Shown here: positions 13,639 to 22,598 of the stretch, piece after piece
How the letters are laid out: each line of letters begins with the position of its first letter
Numbering within the stretch: position 1 is the stretch's first letter
Source: Hermodarchaeum sp048885185
Lineage (GTDB): Archaea > Asgardarchaeota > Hermodarchaeia > Hermodarchaeales > Hermodarchaeaceae
Length of the DNA stretch: 33,855 nucleotides
Direction: 5' to 3'
Assembly (NCBI GenBank): GCA_048885185.1
Contig: JBHLQC010000007.1
Span: 1-33,855 of the forward strand
The notes under the pieces: generated by a model
Told to the model about the DNA's origin: nothing
What the model saw: the letters and a program-made list of their open reading frames with translations, nothing else
The model's database searches: none
Made by a program: the position numbers and the translations under genes

Positions 13639-15471
13639 CTAAATCTCGGTGAAAGTAAGTTCACCAATCAGACTCAGATCAGCTAGATTATGGAACGTGA
13701 TTTTCGAATTGGAAATTGCGTAATACATTGATTCGATGTATCCAGTTCTGCGAATGAACTGATCTCTAAATTCCCACCAGTCCTCTCGGAATGCATCAAG
13801 ATCTTCGATGTGGGTAACGCGACCTTGGATAGCCAAGGAGGCATTGTCAGGATTCACTGAGAAAACATAAGCCCCCTGCCACGTAGTGTCTCCATGTATC
13901 CATGGATCTACATCGGTGTTATTTGCTAAATATTCACAAAGTCGGATGGGCATAGAAAGCAGGCCTTTTTCCAGATCAACGAGGATTGCTTTATGGTCTT
14001 CAAGTGCTTCTGATTCGGTTCCTCGTACTCCAAGGATTAGATTCGTGGTTTCTTGTGGATCAAAGGGATTTGTCGTGTTGAAAAGACTGATTTTCATACC
14101 CTGGTACCACCAAGTGTCACCTTGAATTTTCACATCCTTTCCGATTCCAAGTAAATGGTTGCTATCAAGTGGATGTAAGTAATTGGAGAATCCAGGTATC
14201 TTTAGTTCACCAAGGAGTTGCGGATTAGTAGGCTCTGTCAGATTGAAGACAAACAAAGGATCAACCTTATAGAATGTAACCAAAAAGCCCATCTTGCCAA
14301 GGAATCGTGTTGAGTAAATTTGCTCGTTTGGTGCTAACCCTTCTATTGACCCTACTATCTCAAGTTGCATGTTCAAAATGCTGAGTCCACTGACTTGTCT
14401 TGAGCTTTCATCATAATATGTAGTAAATACTCGAAGATGCTCTTCATATTCGTCCAAGGAAAATTGGTTTAGAAGATATCCTGGTACCGTTCCGGACGCA
14501 GCATAAACGACGGTATCTTCCATAATTTGTAATCGATGAATTGCTGTAACTGATCCGGCGAACCACAGATGGGTGGCCAAATACATGTTATTTTGTGAAA
14601 CATAAACTGTGGCACCAGTGGCTCCCATCAAGAAGCATTTGACATCTGGAAAAGCTGCAGGCGCTGAAATATCTAAGGTGAGAATTGAGGTATAGTGGAA
14701 GGTATCAATCGTTTTTGGGTCATAGTAAATTTGGGATGCTGGAACACGCACGTTGATGATGGTTCCCCAAGTACCTGCGATTCCAACCTCTGGAATCCGT
14801 GTATTACCAAACGTATCTTCGGTAGGCGTCGCAGCAATTAGATAGATTTTATCTTGAATTAATCGGACTCCTATGAAATACCCTTCAAAAGTCACCCAGT
14901 TTATCCTTTGAGGATCGAAGGGGTTGGAGACATCGAAGACCTCGATTGATATCCCTTGACTGATTACAACTAGTCTATTTGAGCCATAAAGAAATAGACC
15001 AAGTGGAGAACCCATTGGGTTGATCCTGCCTGCAATTTCAGCCGACTCTGGGGGATAAGCCCGAATAATGATAACTTCATCATACACAACTGTATAGATG
15101 AAGGTTCCATTGGTTTTGACGATATCTAACTCGTCAACACCGGCTACTTGAATATTAGTGGTTGAATAGGCACCAGTAGGTCTTCCTAATCCTGAATCTG
15201 AAAAGGTTTCCATCGCAGGTGTACTACCCCAAAAGCCATAGCCGGGGATCCCGCGTGGTTGATGTGTTCGAAGATAAAAAAGCACTTCCCCGTGGCTTCC
15301 AAAATTCTGTAGTCCCTCTGCTGAAAAATATCTATGTTCTACATATAATGTCGTGAATACTGAAGTTGACAAAATTATCGCTATTAGTGTGAGAATCCGA
15401 AAGGATGGCAATCCACGCCTAGTTAAGCGAGTCAATACACGGGATGATCGAAACCTTTGTGAAACTGTCAT
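13639..15471 (-). CDS. Membrane-anchored secreted beta-propeller domain protein
   Basis: A protein of 610 residues with a basic N-terminus, one hydrophobic helix (ILTLIAIILSTSVFTTLYV, ~26-44), then an extracellular domain. The signature QVAGVDELDIVKTNGTFIY matches the archaeal/bacterial secreted C-terminal beta-propeller family (COG4880 type; usually QVEGVDEADIVKTDG). Repeating units such as VFDVSNPFDPQ, VFNLTEPTNPQLLGEL and LFNTTNPFDPQ fit propeller blades. Its molecular function is not established; a surface-binding role is likely. I chose ATG 15471 (MTVSQRF) because a basic stretch and the helix follow directly; the frame opens at 15492. Confidence 0.8.
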   Translation of the reverse strand: MTVSQRFRSSRVLTRLTRRGLPSFRILTLIAIILSTSVFTTLYVEHRYFSAEGLQNFGSHGEVLFYLRTHQPRGIPGYGFWGSTPAMETFSDSGLGRPTGAYSTTNIQVAGVDELDIVKTNGTFIYTVVYDEVIIIRAYPPESAEIAGRINPMGSPLGLFLYGSNRLVVISQGISIEVFDVSNPFDPQRINWVTFEGYFIGVRLIQDKIYLIAATPTEDTFGNTRIPEVGIAGTWGTIINVRVPASQIYYDPKTIDTFHYTSILTLDISAPAAFPDVKCFLMGATGATVYVSQNNMYLATHLWFAGSVTAIHRLQIMEDTVVYAASGTVPGYLLNQFSLDEYEEHLRVFTTYYDESSRQVSGLSILNMQLEIVGSIEGLAPNEQIYSTRFLGKMGFLVTFYKVDPLFVFNLTEPTNPQLLGELKIPGFSNYLHPLDSNHLLGIGKDVKIQGDTWWYQGMKISLFNTTNPFDPQETTNLILGVRGTESEALEDHKAILVDLEKGLLSMPIRLCEYLANNTDVDPWIHGDTTWQGAYVFSVNPDNASLAIQGRVTHIEDLDAFREDWWEFRDQFIRRTGYIESMYYAISNSKITFHNLADLSLIGELTFTEI

Positions 15472-15645
15472 GTACAACACTGAGTAATACATTGACCTTT
15501 AATCTAAAGATTAGAACACACTAAATGAAGGTGTTCAACGATTTAGAACGATTTTATCACCTCAAACATTGATAACGTTTATACCCCGCTCCCCTTCTCG
15601 TGCCTATAGGTCACAATTCAATCATCATTCAAGGAGGGTGCCAGC

Positions 15646-16488
15646 GTGTTTGAGATATTATCCACGAAAACTATTGCTCCCAACATTTTTGAATTCAAAG
15701 TCAAAGCACCTGAAATTGCTGCTAAAGCTTGTCCAGGTCAATTTCTCATCTACCGTCTGCATGATCGAGGCGAGCGTATCCCTCTCACCATGAAAAATTG
15801 GGACACTAGCAAAGGCTCCATCACTATTGTGTTCCAAGTCGTTGGAAAATCGACGCTGGAACTTTCCAAACTCCAACCCGGCGATAAAATCAAGGATATT
15901 CTAGGTCCACTGGGTACAGTTCCTTCTGTAAGAAAGTATGGCACCGTTATAGTAGTTGCAGGAGGATGTGGCGCTGCTCCTTCGCTTCCTCGAGCTCGGC
16001 AATTGAAAGAGGCGGGGAATTATCTTATCACAATTTTGGGTGCTCGACAAGAAGAGTTGCTGGTATGTGAACTTGAACTGAATCAAGTGAGTGATGAAAT
16101 CTACATCACCACTGATGACGGATCCAAAGGTACCAAAGGCTTTGTAACCACTAAACTACAAGAACTACTCGAATCAAACCGTCAAATTGATTACGTCTAT
16201 ACTGTCGGTCCTCCCATCATGATGAAAAATGTCGCGGTCACAACCAAACCCTTTGGAGTGAAAACTGAATGCAGTTTAAATCCAATTATGGTTGATGGTA
16301 CGGGAATGTGTGGGGCTTGTCGGGTCGAGATTGGAGGGCAAACAAAATTTGCCTGCGTCGATGGCCCAGAATTCGATGCCCACGAAGTGGACTTTAACCT
16401 TCTCATTAGACGTCTCGACACTTACAGAAGTCAAGAAGAACGTGCTTCCGAGCATTACAAGCAGATGTGTGCTCACGGCGAATCATAA
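15646..16488 (+). CDS. nfnA: NfnA-like ferredoxin:NADP oxidoreductase, FAD/[2Fe-2S] subunit
   Basis: A protein of 280 residues of the NfnA/SudB and PyrK-like family. Residues 1-95 form an FAD-binding barrel (PGQFLIYRLHD, RIPLTMKNW). The nucleotide-binding domain has VAGGCGAAPSLP near 105-115. The C-terminal iron-sulfur motif is NPIMVDGTGMCGAC...FACVDGPEFDAHEVDF, with Cys222, Cys225 and Cys237 and an Asp at 217; in characterised NfnA the [2Fe-2S] cluster is held by three cysteines and an aspartate. With NfnB it performs flavin-based electron bifurcation between ferredoxin, NADH and NADPH. The NfnB partner is at 22599, 6 kb downstream. GTG 15646 follows an ideal AAGGAGGGTG five bases upstream. 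Confidence 0.88.
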   Translation: MFEILSTKTIAPNIFEFKVKAPEIAAKACPGQFLIYRLHDRGERIPLTMKNWDTSKGSITIVFQVVGKSTLELSKLQPGDKIKDILGPLGTVPSVRKYGTVIVVAGGCGAAPSLPRARQLKEAGNYLITILGARQEELLVCELELNQVSDEIYITTDDGSKGTKGFVTTKLQELLESNRQIDYVYTVGPPIMMKNVAVTTKPFGVKTECSLNPIMVDGTGMCGACRVEIGGQTKFACVDGPEFDAHEVDFNLLIRRLDTYRSQEERASEHYKQMCAHGES

Positions 16489-16577
16489 TTGAAAAACCAG
16501 CTCTTTCCAACATTAATCAACGCAATTTAGAAACCTTTTTTTCAGCGACTTTTCTTAGAATTTCACGAGGATAATTA

Positions 16578-16937
16578 ATGGATTGGGCTTCCTTTGCCAA
16601 ACGGCTAGCTATTACTTTGGTGATTTGCCTCTTCATTGCCTTGGTTGCTACGTTACTTGTTTTTCACGTTCTGACATTCTATTCATTTGGGTTTACCCTG
16701 CTTTTCATGAGCGTTATTCTAATCATCTTTGGCATTTGTTTACTCACTCCTTTCGTCGAAGCTACAGCTGCGTATCGGTATGCTGTCAATCCTCCCCATA
16801 CTCGACACACGATGCGTCGCTTTCATAGCCGACGCCAAGAACAAGCCAAAAGCAGTATTGTGATTCTAGCTGCAGGTGGAGTTCTTCTCGGCATATCTCT
16901 AGTATGTTTGGCTCTAATGATTCTCTTGCCAATATAG
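16578..16937 (+). CDS. Small three-helix membrane protein, unknown
   Basis: A protein of 119 residues with two closely spaced hydrophobic helices (~10-32 and ~36-58), a polar basic loop (NPPHTRHTMRRFHSRRQEQ), and a third helix at the C-terminus (IVILAAGGVLLGISLVCLALMILL). I recognise no family. GAGGAT lies eight bases before ATG 16578. It is in the same direction as nfnA and the SCP2 gene but 89 and 108 bases away from them. Confidence 0.65.
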   Translation: MDWASFAKRLAITLVICLFIALVATLLVFHVLTFYSFGFTLLFMSVILIIFGICLLTPFVEATAAYRYAVNPPHTRHTMRRFHSRRQEQAKSSIVILAAGGVLLGISLVCLALMILLPI

Positions 16938-17045
16938 ATTAGAGCTTAGTGCGGTTAACTGGATTCTATCGGCGTAAAAATTGCAAGGGGAATGTGTTTT
17001 TAACCTAAAACCTTTCATGGATATTCTATCGGGTGAAGCCTCCAA

Positions 17046-17381
17046 ATGGTAACGAAAGACAAAATCCTTGAGGTTCTAGAAGGTGTTCGAGGGCAATTCG
17101 AGGACCCCGCTAGTAAATCCAAATTCAAAGGATTTGATAGAACACTTCAGTTCCTATTCACCGATCTTGGAACGAGCTTCTACACACGGATTCATGATGA
17201 AACTATGGATCCCTTCACAGAGGGTGAGTTGGAAAAACCGAATCTTTTAGTCACAACCGACAGTGAAACACTGATTGGAATCATGGAGGGGGGGCTCAGT
17301 CCGCTGGACGCTTATTCTGTTGGAAAACTAAAAGCAAAAGGGAGCATGTCAGATCTCCTGAAACTTCAAATCTTGATGTAA
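17046..17381 (+). CDS. Stand-alone SCP2 sterol/lipid-carrier domain protein
   Basis: A protein of 111 residues that is one SCP2 domain: a helix, then LQFLFTDLGTSFYTRI, PNLLVTTDSETLIGIMEGGLSPLDAYSVGKLKAKGSMSDLLKLQIL. The closing block (D..T...I..G.......G.LK..G....LLKLQ) is characteristic. SCP2 domains form a hydrophobic pocket for fatty acyl or isoprenoid-like molecules and are also found as small stand-alone archaeal proteins of unsettled role. ATG 17046 follows GGGTGA. The dehydrogenase gene begins 26 bases downstream, so the two are likely co-transcribed. Confidence 0.82.
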   Translation: MVTKDKILEVLEGVRGQFEDPASKSKFKGFDRTLQFLFTDLGTSFYTRIHDETMDPFTEGELEKPNLLVTTDSETLIGIMEGGLSPLDAYSVGKLKAKGSMSDLLKLQILM

Positions 17382-17407
17382 AAGTATAACATAAAGGACG
17401 AAGGGGA

Positions 17408-18415
17408 ATGCGGATTCTAATCACAGCATCCTTTCACGAAGAAGGGCTGAAACTTCTTCGCCAGCACGCGACTGTCATTCATGAAGACTGGCGAAACACA
17501 GGGCGATTACTATGGGGTGAAGAGCTTTTAGACAAGCTGAAGGAAGAAGAAGCCGATGCTGCCATTGTTGAAGCTGACGCCGCCACCAAGGAGGTCTTTG
17601 AAGGCATCTCCTTGAAATTTATCGGCTGTGCCCGTGATAGCCCCAAAGAAATCGATGTTGAAGCCGCTACTGCAAAATGCGTTCCGGTTTTCTATGCTCC
17701 TGGTCGCAATGCTGATTCCGTGGCTGACCTTACAATCCTCTTGATGCTTGCCCAGGCTCGAAAACTCATCCAAACGGATCGGCTCCTCAAATCTGGTGAT
17801 GTCCAGATTGATGAAGCGGGTGAGTTTGCAAAACTTCATGAATCTCTCAAAGGGAATGAACTGGGTCGCAGTACTGTAGGCATTATCGGTTTGGGACAAA
17901 TTGGTGCTCGTGTCGCAAAACGTCTACAAGGTTTCGGAACACGTGTGCTTTACTATGATCCTCACGTGGGTGAAGAGCAGGGGAATGAAGTGGGGGCTGA
18001 AAAAGTAGAACTCGAACCTTTGATGCGACAATCTGATTTTGTAACACTTCACACCCGTGCCACGCCAGAAACCTTTCGAATGATTGGAAAAGAACAGCTT
18101 TCTTGGATGAAACCCACAGCCCACCTAATTAACACTGCTCGATCTGCGATCATCGACGAAGATGCCCTTTTCGAAGCACTCCAAGAAGGAAGGCTTGCCG
18201 GAGCAGGGCTAGACGTATTCTCACGGGAACCCGTTGACTCAAATAACCGCTTCTTGGCATTGGATAATGTAACCGTCACACCTCATATTGGTGGCAATAC
18301 AAGTGATGTGGTTTATCGGCAATCAATGATTTTGGCTACCGATATCGACCGGTTCTTAAAAGGCGAAACCCCCAAATACCTAGCAAACCCAGAAGTTCTC
18401 AAATCTCTGAAATGA
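17408..18415 (+). CDS. D-2-hydroxyacid dehydrogenase (phosphoglycerate dehydrogenase-like)
   Basis: A protein of 335 residues of the NAD-dependent D-isomer-specific 2-hydroxyacid dehydrogenase family. The Rossmann motif is GLGQIG (161-166), with an aspartate at the end of the next strand (YYDPH) indicating NAD. The catalytic triad is complete: Arg245 (INTARSAIIDE), Glu274 (FSREP) and His293 (TPHIGGNT). The usual glycine after the catalytic arginine is serine. It interconverts a 2-oxoacid and a 2-hydroxyacid. There is no ACT domain, so it is probably not the regulated serine-pathway enzyme. Its neighbours (kinase nine bases downstream, aldolase, AOR) suggest a 2-hydroxyacid from sugar breakdown, such as glycolate or lactate. 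Confidence 0.86.
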   Translation: MRILITASFHEEGLKLLRQHATVIHEDWRNTGRLLWGEELLDKLKEEEADAAIVEADAATKEVFEGISLKFIGCARDSPKEIDVEAATAKCVPVFYAPGRNADSVADLTILLMLAQARKLIQTDRLLKSGDVQIDEAGEFAKLHESLKGNELGRSTVGIIGLGQIGARVAKRLQGFGTRVLYYDPHVGEEQGNEVGAEKVELEPLMRQSDFVTLHTRATPETFRMIGKEQLSWMKPTAHLINTARSAIIDEDALFEALQEGRLAGAGLDVFSREPVDSNNRFLALDNVTVTPHIGGNTSDVVYRQSMILATDIDRFLKGETPKYLANPEVLKSLK

Positions 18416-18424
18416 GGGCCCAAA

Positions 18425-19951
18425 ATGCCCCAACAACAACTGCTAACCATTGATTTTGGCACATCTGGAATCAAGTGCATGGTGTTTACTCCTCAGGGTA
18501 AGTCAATCGCAAAACGATTCATGCCAATACAATACGTTGATTCTGAGGGTCTAATGGGTATTGGCAAGGAGTTCGACGCCACAGCCGCATGGAACACAAT
18601 CTCAAAACTAATCCGGGAATGCCTCAAGGCAGCTAAATTATCACCAAAAGATATTGTAGCAGTCTCCGCCACTAGTCAACGTCATGGCGCAGTTTTCCTC
18701 GATAAGAAAGGGACGACCATTTATTCAGGACCCAACTTGGATGCGCGTGGTGTATTTGTTCAAGATCTTGTAACGAAAGGACTAGAAGGCGAATGTCCAC
18801 CTACTGGTTGCTGGCCACCCCTTCTCTATTCTTTGTCTCGCCTTGTTTGGTATAAACAAAATAAACCAGACCTCTATGCCCAAATTCACAATGTACTTTC
18901 AATCAATGACTGGGTAATCTATCAGTTAACTGGAGAAGCTACTACTGATCCCTCACAAGCTTCGAATACTCAATTGATGGATATCATCAAATCACAGTGG
19001 TCGCCAGAAATTCTTGAGATGGCTGAAGTTTCAGACGCAATTCTTCCCCCAATTCATGAGCCAGGAAGTCTGGTTGGTAATATCACATCACAAGCAAGCA
19101 AAAAAACAGGATTATCAACGAAAACAGTTGTGGGTATAGGTGGAGCCGATACACAATGTGCCATGCTAGGCACCTTAACAACCCAACCTGGCGAAGTCTG
19201 CGTTGTTGGTGGTAACACGGCCCCAATCCAACTTATTTCTGACTCTCCCATCATTGATGAAAGTGGCAAGCTGTGGACTGGTCGATATCTGCTTCCTCAA
19301 CGTTGGGTACTTGAGGCAAATACAGGAAAAGCAGGAGCCGTTCTAGCCTGGTTTGTCCAAAACATCGTTCAACCGCTTTCAGCAGACTTGAAGGATCCTC
19401 AAGAGGCTTATACAAAAGTTGAGCAACTAGCTGAAAAAGCTTCTATCGGATCCTTAGATACAATCGCGCAACTTGGACCCCAAATTATGGACGCTTCTGA
19501 TATGGCGACTGTGCGTCCAGCATTATTTTTCTTCCCACAACCTGCAAATCCCATTGTCACTCCAATAACCATGAATGAGCTTGCTAGATCACTCTTTGAG
19601 AATATCTGCTTTGCAATGCGTGTTAACCTTGAACTACTCCAAAAGGTTTCTGAGATAACCTTTGAGTTTTGTACGGTTGCTGGAGGATTGACTCGGAGCC
19701 ATTTATGGCAACAGATGCTAGCTAATGTTACTGGCTTAGAAATCCATCGAGGAAGCGAAGTGGAAGCATCAAGCCTTGGCGCAGCAATCTGTGCCACTAC
19801 AGCCGCTAACCTGAACGATTCCCTCCTGGCATCCGCGGAGAAAATGGTGTCAAAGCAGCCACCTCTGAAACCACAGGAAGATAAACAAAAGAGATATGAA
19901 ACGTATTTCTCTCGGTGGCAAGGCTTGTACGAGCAATCCGCTAAGCTATAA
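18425..19951 (+). CDS. FGGY-family carbohydrate kinase
   Basis: A full-length FGGY kinase of 508 residues. The first phosphate loop is DFGTSGIK (Asp10), the substrate loop includes ATSQRHGAVFLD and GPNLDARG, the catalytic base is in GIGGADTQ (Asp242), and the C-terminal ATPase lobe has VAGGLTRSHLWQQMLANVTG and SSLGAAI. The ATSQR and NLDAR motifs are closer to the xylulokinase/autoinducer-2 kinase branch than to glycerol kinase. It should phosphorylate a ketose or sugar alcohol. GAGGG precedes ATG 18425, nine bases after the dehydrogenase stop, and the aldolase begins 31 bases downstream, which is a tight operon. Confidence 0.9.
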   Translation: MPQQQLLTIDFGTSGIKCMVFTPQGKSIAKRFMPIQYVDSEGLMGIGKEFDATAAWNTISKLIRECLKAAKLSPKDIVAVSATSQRHGAVFLDKKGTTIYSGPNLDARGVFVQDLVTKGLEGECPPTGCWPPLLYSLSRLVWYKQNKPDLYAQIHNVLSINDWVIYQLTGEATTDPSQASNTQLMDIIKSQWSPEILEMAEVSDAILPPIHEPGSLVGNITSQASKKTGLSTKTVVGIGGADTQCAMLGTLTTQPGEVCVVGGNTAPIQLISDSPIIDESGKLWTGRYLLPQRWVLEANTGKAGAVLAWFVQNIVQPLSADLKDPQEAYTKVEQLAEKASIGSLDTIAQLGPQIMDASDMATVRPALFFFPQPANPIVTPITMNELARSLFENICFAMRVNLELLQKVSEITFEFCTVAGGLTRSHLWQQMLANVTGLEIHRGSEVEASSLGAAICATTAANLNDSLLASAEKMVSKQPPLKPQEDKQKRYETYFSRWQGLYEQSAKL

Positions 19952-19982
19952 AGGCAAGATAACTAATGGAGGACGGATTGAA

Positions 19983-20651
19983 ATGACACCCAAAGTTAAT
20001 CAAGAAGCAAAACGCGAAGTGCTAGACGTTTGCCAAGAAATGCAGCGAGTTGCCCTTGTGATAGGCAGTTCAGGGAATGCTAGTTTTCGAATCCCTGATT
20101 CTGAAGCTATTGCAATAACACCAAGCAGTGTTGATTACGCCTGTATGGATACAAACGATGTGATGATTATCAATCTTGAAGGTGACATTATCGAAGGTGA
20201 CCGAAATCCATCCACTGAGCACCCGCTCCACACAGCTATCTACAAAACTAGACCAGATGTTAATGCTATTGTGCACACTCATGGTATTTACGCCTCCGCT
20301 TTAGCCGTACTTCAAGAACCCCTCCCACCAATTATTGACGAATTTGTCATCAAACTTGGCGGACAGATAGAAGTCGCTAAGTATGGATTACCTGGTAGTG
20401 AAGAATTAGCCACGAACGTTGTCAAAGCCTTAGGACCCCGTAATGGTGTACTCTTAGCAAATCATGGCGGGGTCTGTGTTGGACCAACGATGGATGTAGC
20501 TTTACATAATGCACTCCTTCTTGAGCGTGTTGCTCAAATATACCTGCTAGCTTCTGCTGTGGATAAAAAGAAGATCAGCCTGCTTCCCGCTGAATCCATT
20601 GAAATGCAGCAGCAGATGTTTGAGATGATGAAACGCATCAAAAAGCGGTGA
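19983..20651 (+). CDS. Class II (zinc) aldolase, fuculose-1-phosphate aldolase-like
   Basis: A protein of 222 residues, the usual size for the FucA/AraD family. Key residues are present: the phosphate-binding GSSGNAS loop, TPSSVDY, the catalytic Glu79 (STEHPLHTA), zinc ligands His98 and His100 (HTHG) and His161 (ANHGGV). Family members split ketose-1-phosphates into DHAP and an aldehyde, or act as 4-epimerases; the context (kinase upstream, AOR downstream) favours cleavage. I chose ATG 19983 because GGAGGA lies just upstream; the longer frame overlaps the kinase gene. The AOR gene starts five bases after the stop. Confidence 0.88.
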   Translation: MTPKVNQEAKREVLDVCQEMQRVALVIGSSGNASFRIPDSEAIAITPSSVDYACMDTNDVMIINLEGDIIEGDRNPSTEHPLHTAIYKTRPDVNAIVHTHGIYASALAVLQEPLPPIIDEFVIKLGGQIEVAKYGLPGSEELATNVVKALGPRNGVLLANHGGVCVGPTMDVALHNALLLERVAQIYLLASAVDKKKISLLPAESIEMQQQMFEMMKRIKKR

Positions 20652-20656
20652 CCATC

Positions 20657-22498
20657 ATGCCCAATCCCAAGGGGTATATGGGTGAATTCCTTTTTGTTAA
20701 CCTAACCAAAGGGATTGCAGACCGGAAACCATTAAACTGGGATTATGCCCGCGATTTCATTGGAGGCGCAGGTTACGCAGCACGACTACTATACAATCGA
20801 TTGGCCGTGGAAACCCTTGATCCTTTTCATCCAAATAACGAAATTGCCATTTTCACAGGACCTCTCACAGCCACTGGTGCTCCTTGTACAGGACGTCATG
20901 CTATATGCACCAAATCCGCCCTCACGGGCATCTGGGGTGAATCCACTGGTGGCGGCTATTTTGGAGCCGAATTACGCCAAGCGGGATTGGATGGCATTCT
21001 TGTTACAGGAGCGTCAAAAACACCGGTGATGTTAAACATTCGAGACGACCTAGCGAAGATTGAATCAGCTGAACACCTTTGGGGAATGGACACCTTCGCA
21101 ACTGAAGAATCCGTCAAGAAGGAAATCAATGATTCGAAGGTGCGTATCCTCTCCATCGGACCCGCAGGTGAAAAACTGGTTCGATTCGCAGCTATCATGA
21201 ATGATAAAGGACGAGCGAGTGCCCGAGCTGGTGCTGGTGCAGTTTTTGGTGCTAAGAAATTAAAGGCAATTACTGTTCGAGGCTCACAGAAACCTGGATT
21301 AGCAGACCCTGAAACCTTTCGAGAACATGTGAAACTCGCGTTCCAGCTACTAGAGAATTTAGCTCCAATCCTGGGAGCAAAAGGCACCCTTTACGGTGCT
21401 GACATGTTGATGAATCTTTTCAATGATATGCCCGTCCGGTATTTCACTCAATCCTCCATGGATATTTCAAGAATTAACGCGAATGCTTTGGATGAATATC
21501 GATCAGGACAATTCCGTTGCCATTTATGTCCTATAGGCTGTGGCCCCGTGGTCACCATCAATACAGATGACGTCTCGCTACATGATGTTGCTGGTCCCGA
21601 ATACGAAACAATTGGGGCTATGGGTACACTTTGTGAAGTAGACAATCTAGCCCTGTTGTGTCAAGCTAATCATCTTTGTAATCTGTATGGACTAGACACG
21701 ATTTCCTGTGGGAGTGCTATAGCATTTAGTTTTGCTGCAAACGAACAAGGAATGCTCCCACAGAACCTAGTCAGCTCATTGAAACTAAATTTCGGTGAGG
21801 GGCAAACACTATTACAGCTCATTGAAATGATTGCTCGACGCGAAGGATTTGGCAATATTCTAGCTGAGGGAGTTAAACTCGCTGGAGAGAAATTAGGTAT
21901 TCCTGAGCTAGCCATACATGTGAAAGGGCTAGAAGTCCCCATGCACGACCCCCGAGCCTTTTTTGGACTAGCAGTTTCTTATGCGGTTTCTCCAATTGGG
22001 GCCCATCACATGCAAGGTGATATCCATACTGTTGATATGGGTGTGGCGATTCCTGATTTTGACATCGAACCTGGAGATCGCCATGGGGATGAAGGGCGGG
22101 GAATCATTACTGCCAAATTGAGAAACTGGCGAACCATTTTCAATTCGTTAACTCTCTGTCAATTAGCCCTTCTAGAACCTTCACTCGTGGCAGAACTATA
22201 TAATGCCGCAACTGGGTTCAATGTCACACCCAATCAACTACTCGAAATCGGTGAACGCACAATGAACCTAAAACGTGCGTTCAATATTCGCTGTGGTATA
22301 ACAGCCAAGGACGACATACTACCTCCCGCCCTGTTCCAACCTCTAGCTAGTGGAACGAATGAAGGAAAAGCTCCAAACCTTCAAGCACAATTACGGGAAT
22401 TTTACAAATTTAGTCAATGGGATCTAAAAACCGGGAAACCTACTCGAGAAGTATTACTCAAGCTCGGGTTAGAGGGCGTCGCAAACGACCTTTGGTAA
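20657..22498 (+). CDS. aor: Aldehyde:ferredoxin oxidoreductase (tungsten/AOR family)
   Basis: A protein of 613 residues, typical length. It begins MPNPKGYMGEFLFVNLTKG as AORs do. The [4Fe-4S] ligands are Cys288, Cys291 and Cys295 (CHLCPIGC) and Cys546 (NIRCGITAKDD). Pterin-binding segments include ATGAPCTGRHA, GESTGGGYFGAELRQAG, GPEYETIGAMG, EGVKLAGEKLG and SYAVSPIGAHHMQGD. It oxidises an aldehyde to the acid with ferredoxin as acceptor and needs W (or Mo) bis-pyranopterin. GGTGA, overlapping the aldolase stop, is five bases before ATG 20657; a GTG at 20648 is possible. Linkage to the aldolase suggests the aldolase's aldehyde product is the substrate. Confidence 0.94.
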   Translation: MPNPKGYMGEFLFVNLTKGIADRKPLNWDYARDFIGGAGYAARLLYNRLAVETLDPFHPNNEIAIFTGPLTATGAPCTGRHAICTKSALTGIWGESTGGGYFGAELRQAGLDGILVTGASKTPVMLNIRDDLAKIESAEHLWGMDTFATEESVKKEINDSKVRILSIGPAGEKLVRFAAIMNDKGRASARAGAGAVFGAKKLKAITVRGSQKPGLADPETFREHVKLAFQLLENLAPILGAKGTLYGADMLMNLFNDMPVRYFTQSSMDISRINANALDEYRSGQFRCHLCPIGCGPVVTINTDDVSLHDVAGPEYETIGAMGTLCEVDNLALLCQANHLCNLYGLDTISCGSAIAFSFAANEQGMLPQNLVSSLKLNFGEGQTLLQLIEMIARREGFGNILAEGVKLAGEKLGIPELAIHVKGLEVPMHDPRAFFGLAVSYAVSPIGAHHMQGDIHTVDMGVAIPDFDIEPGDRHGDEGRGIITAKLRNWRTIFNSLTLCQLALLEPSLVAELYNAATGFNVTPNQLLEIGERTMNLKRAFNIRCGITAKDDILPPALFQPLASGTNEGKAPNLQAQLREFYKFSQWDLKTGKPTREVLLKLGLEGVANDLW

Positions 22499-22598
22499 AC
22501 ACTTTTTTCACCCAAAATGTGTACTGAATCAGCGGAACTCTTTAATTCTGGCATTTGTGCTCCCACGATGTTACCGTTGCGTTCATGAAGGGTTTGAC

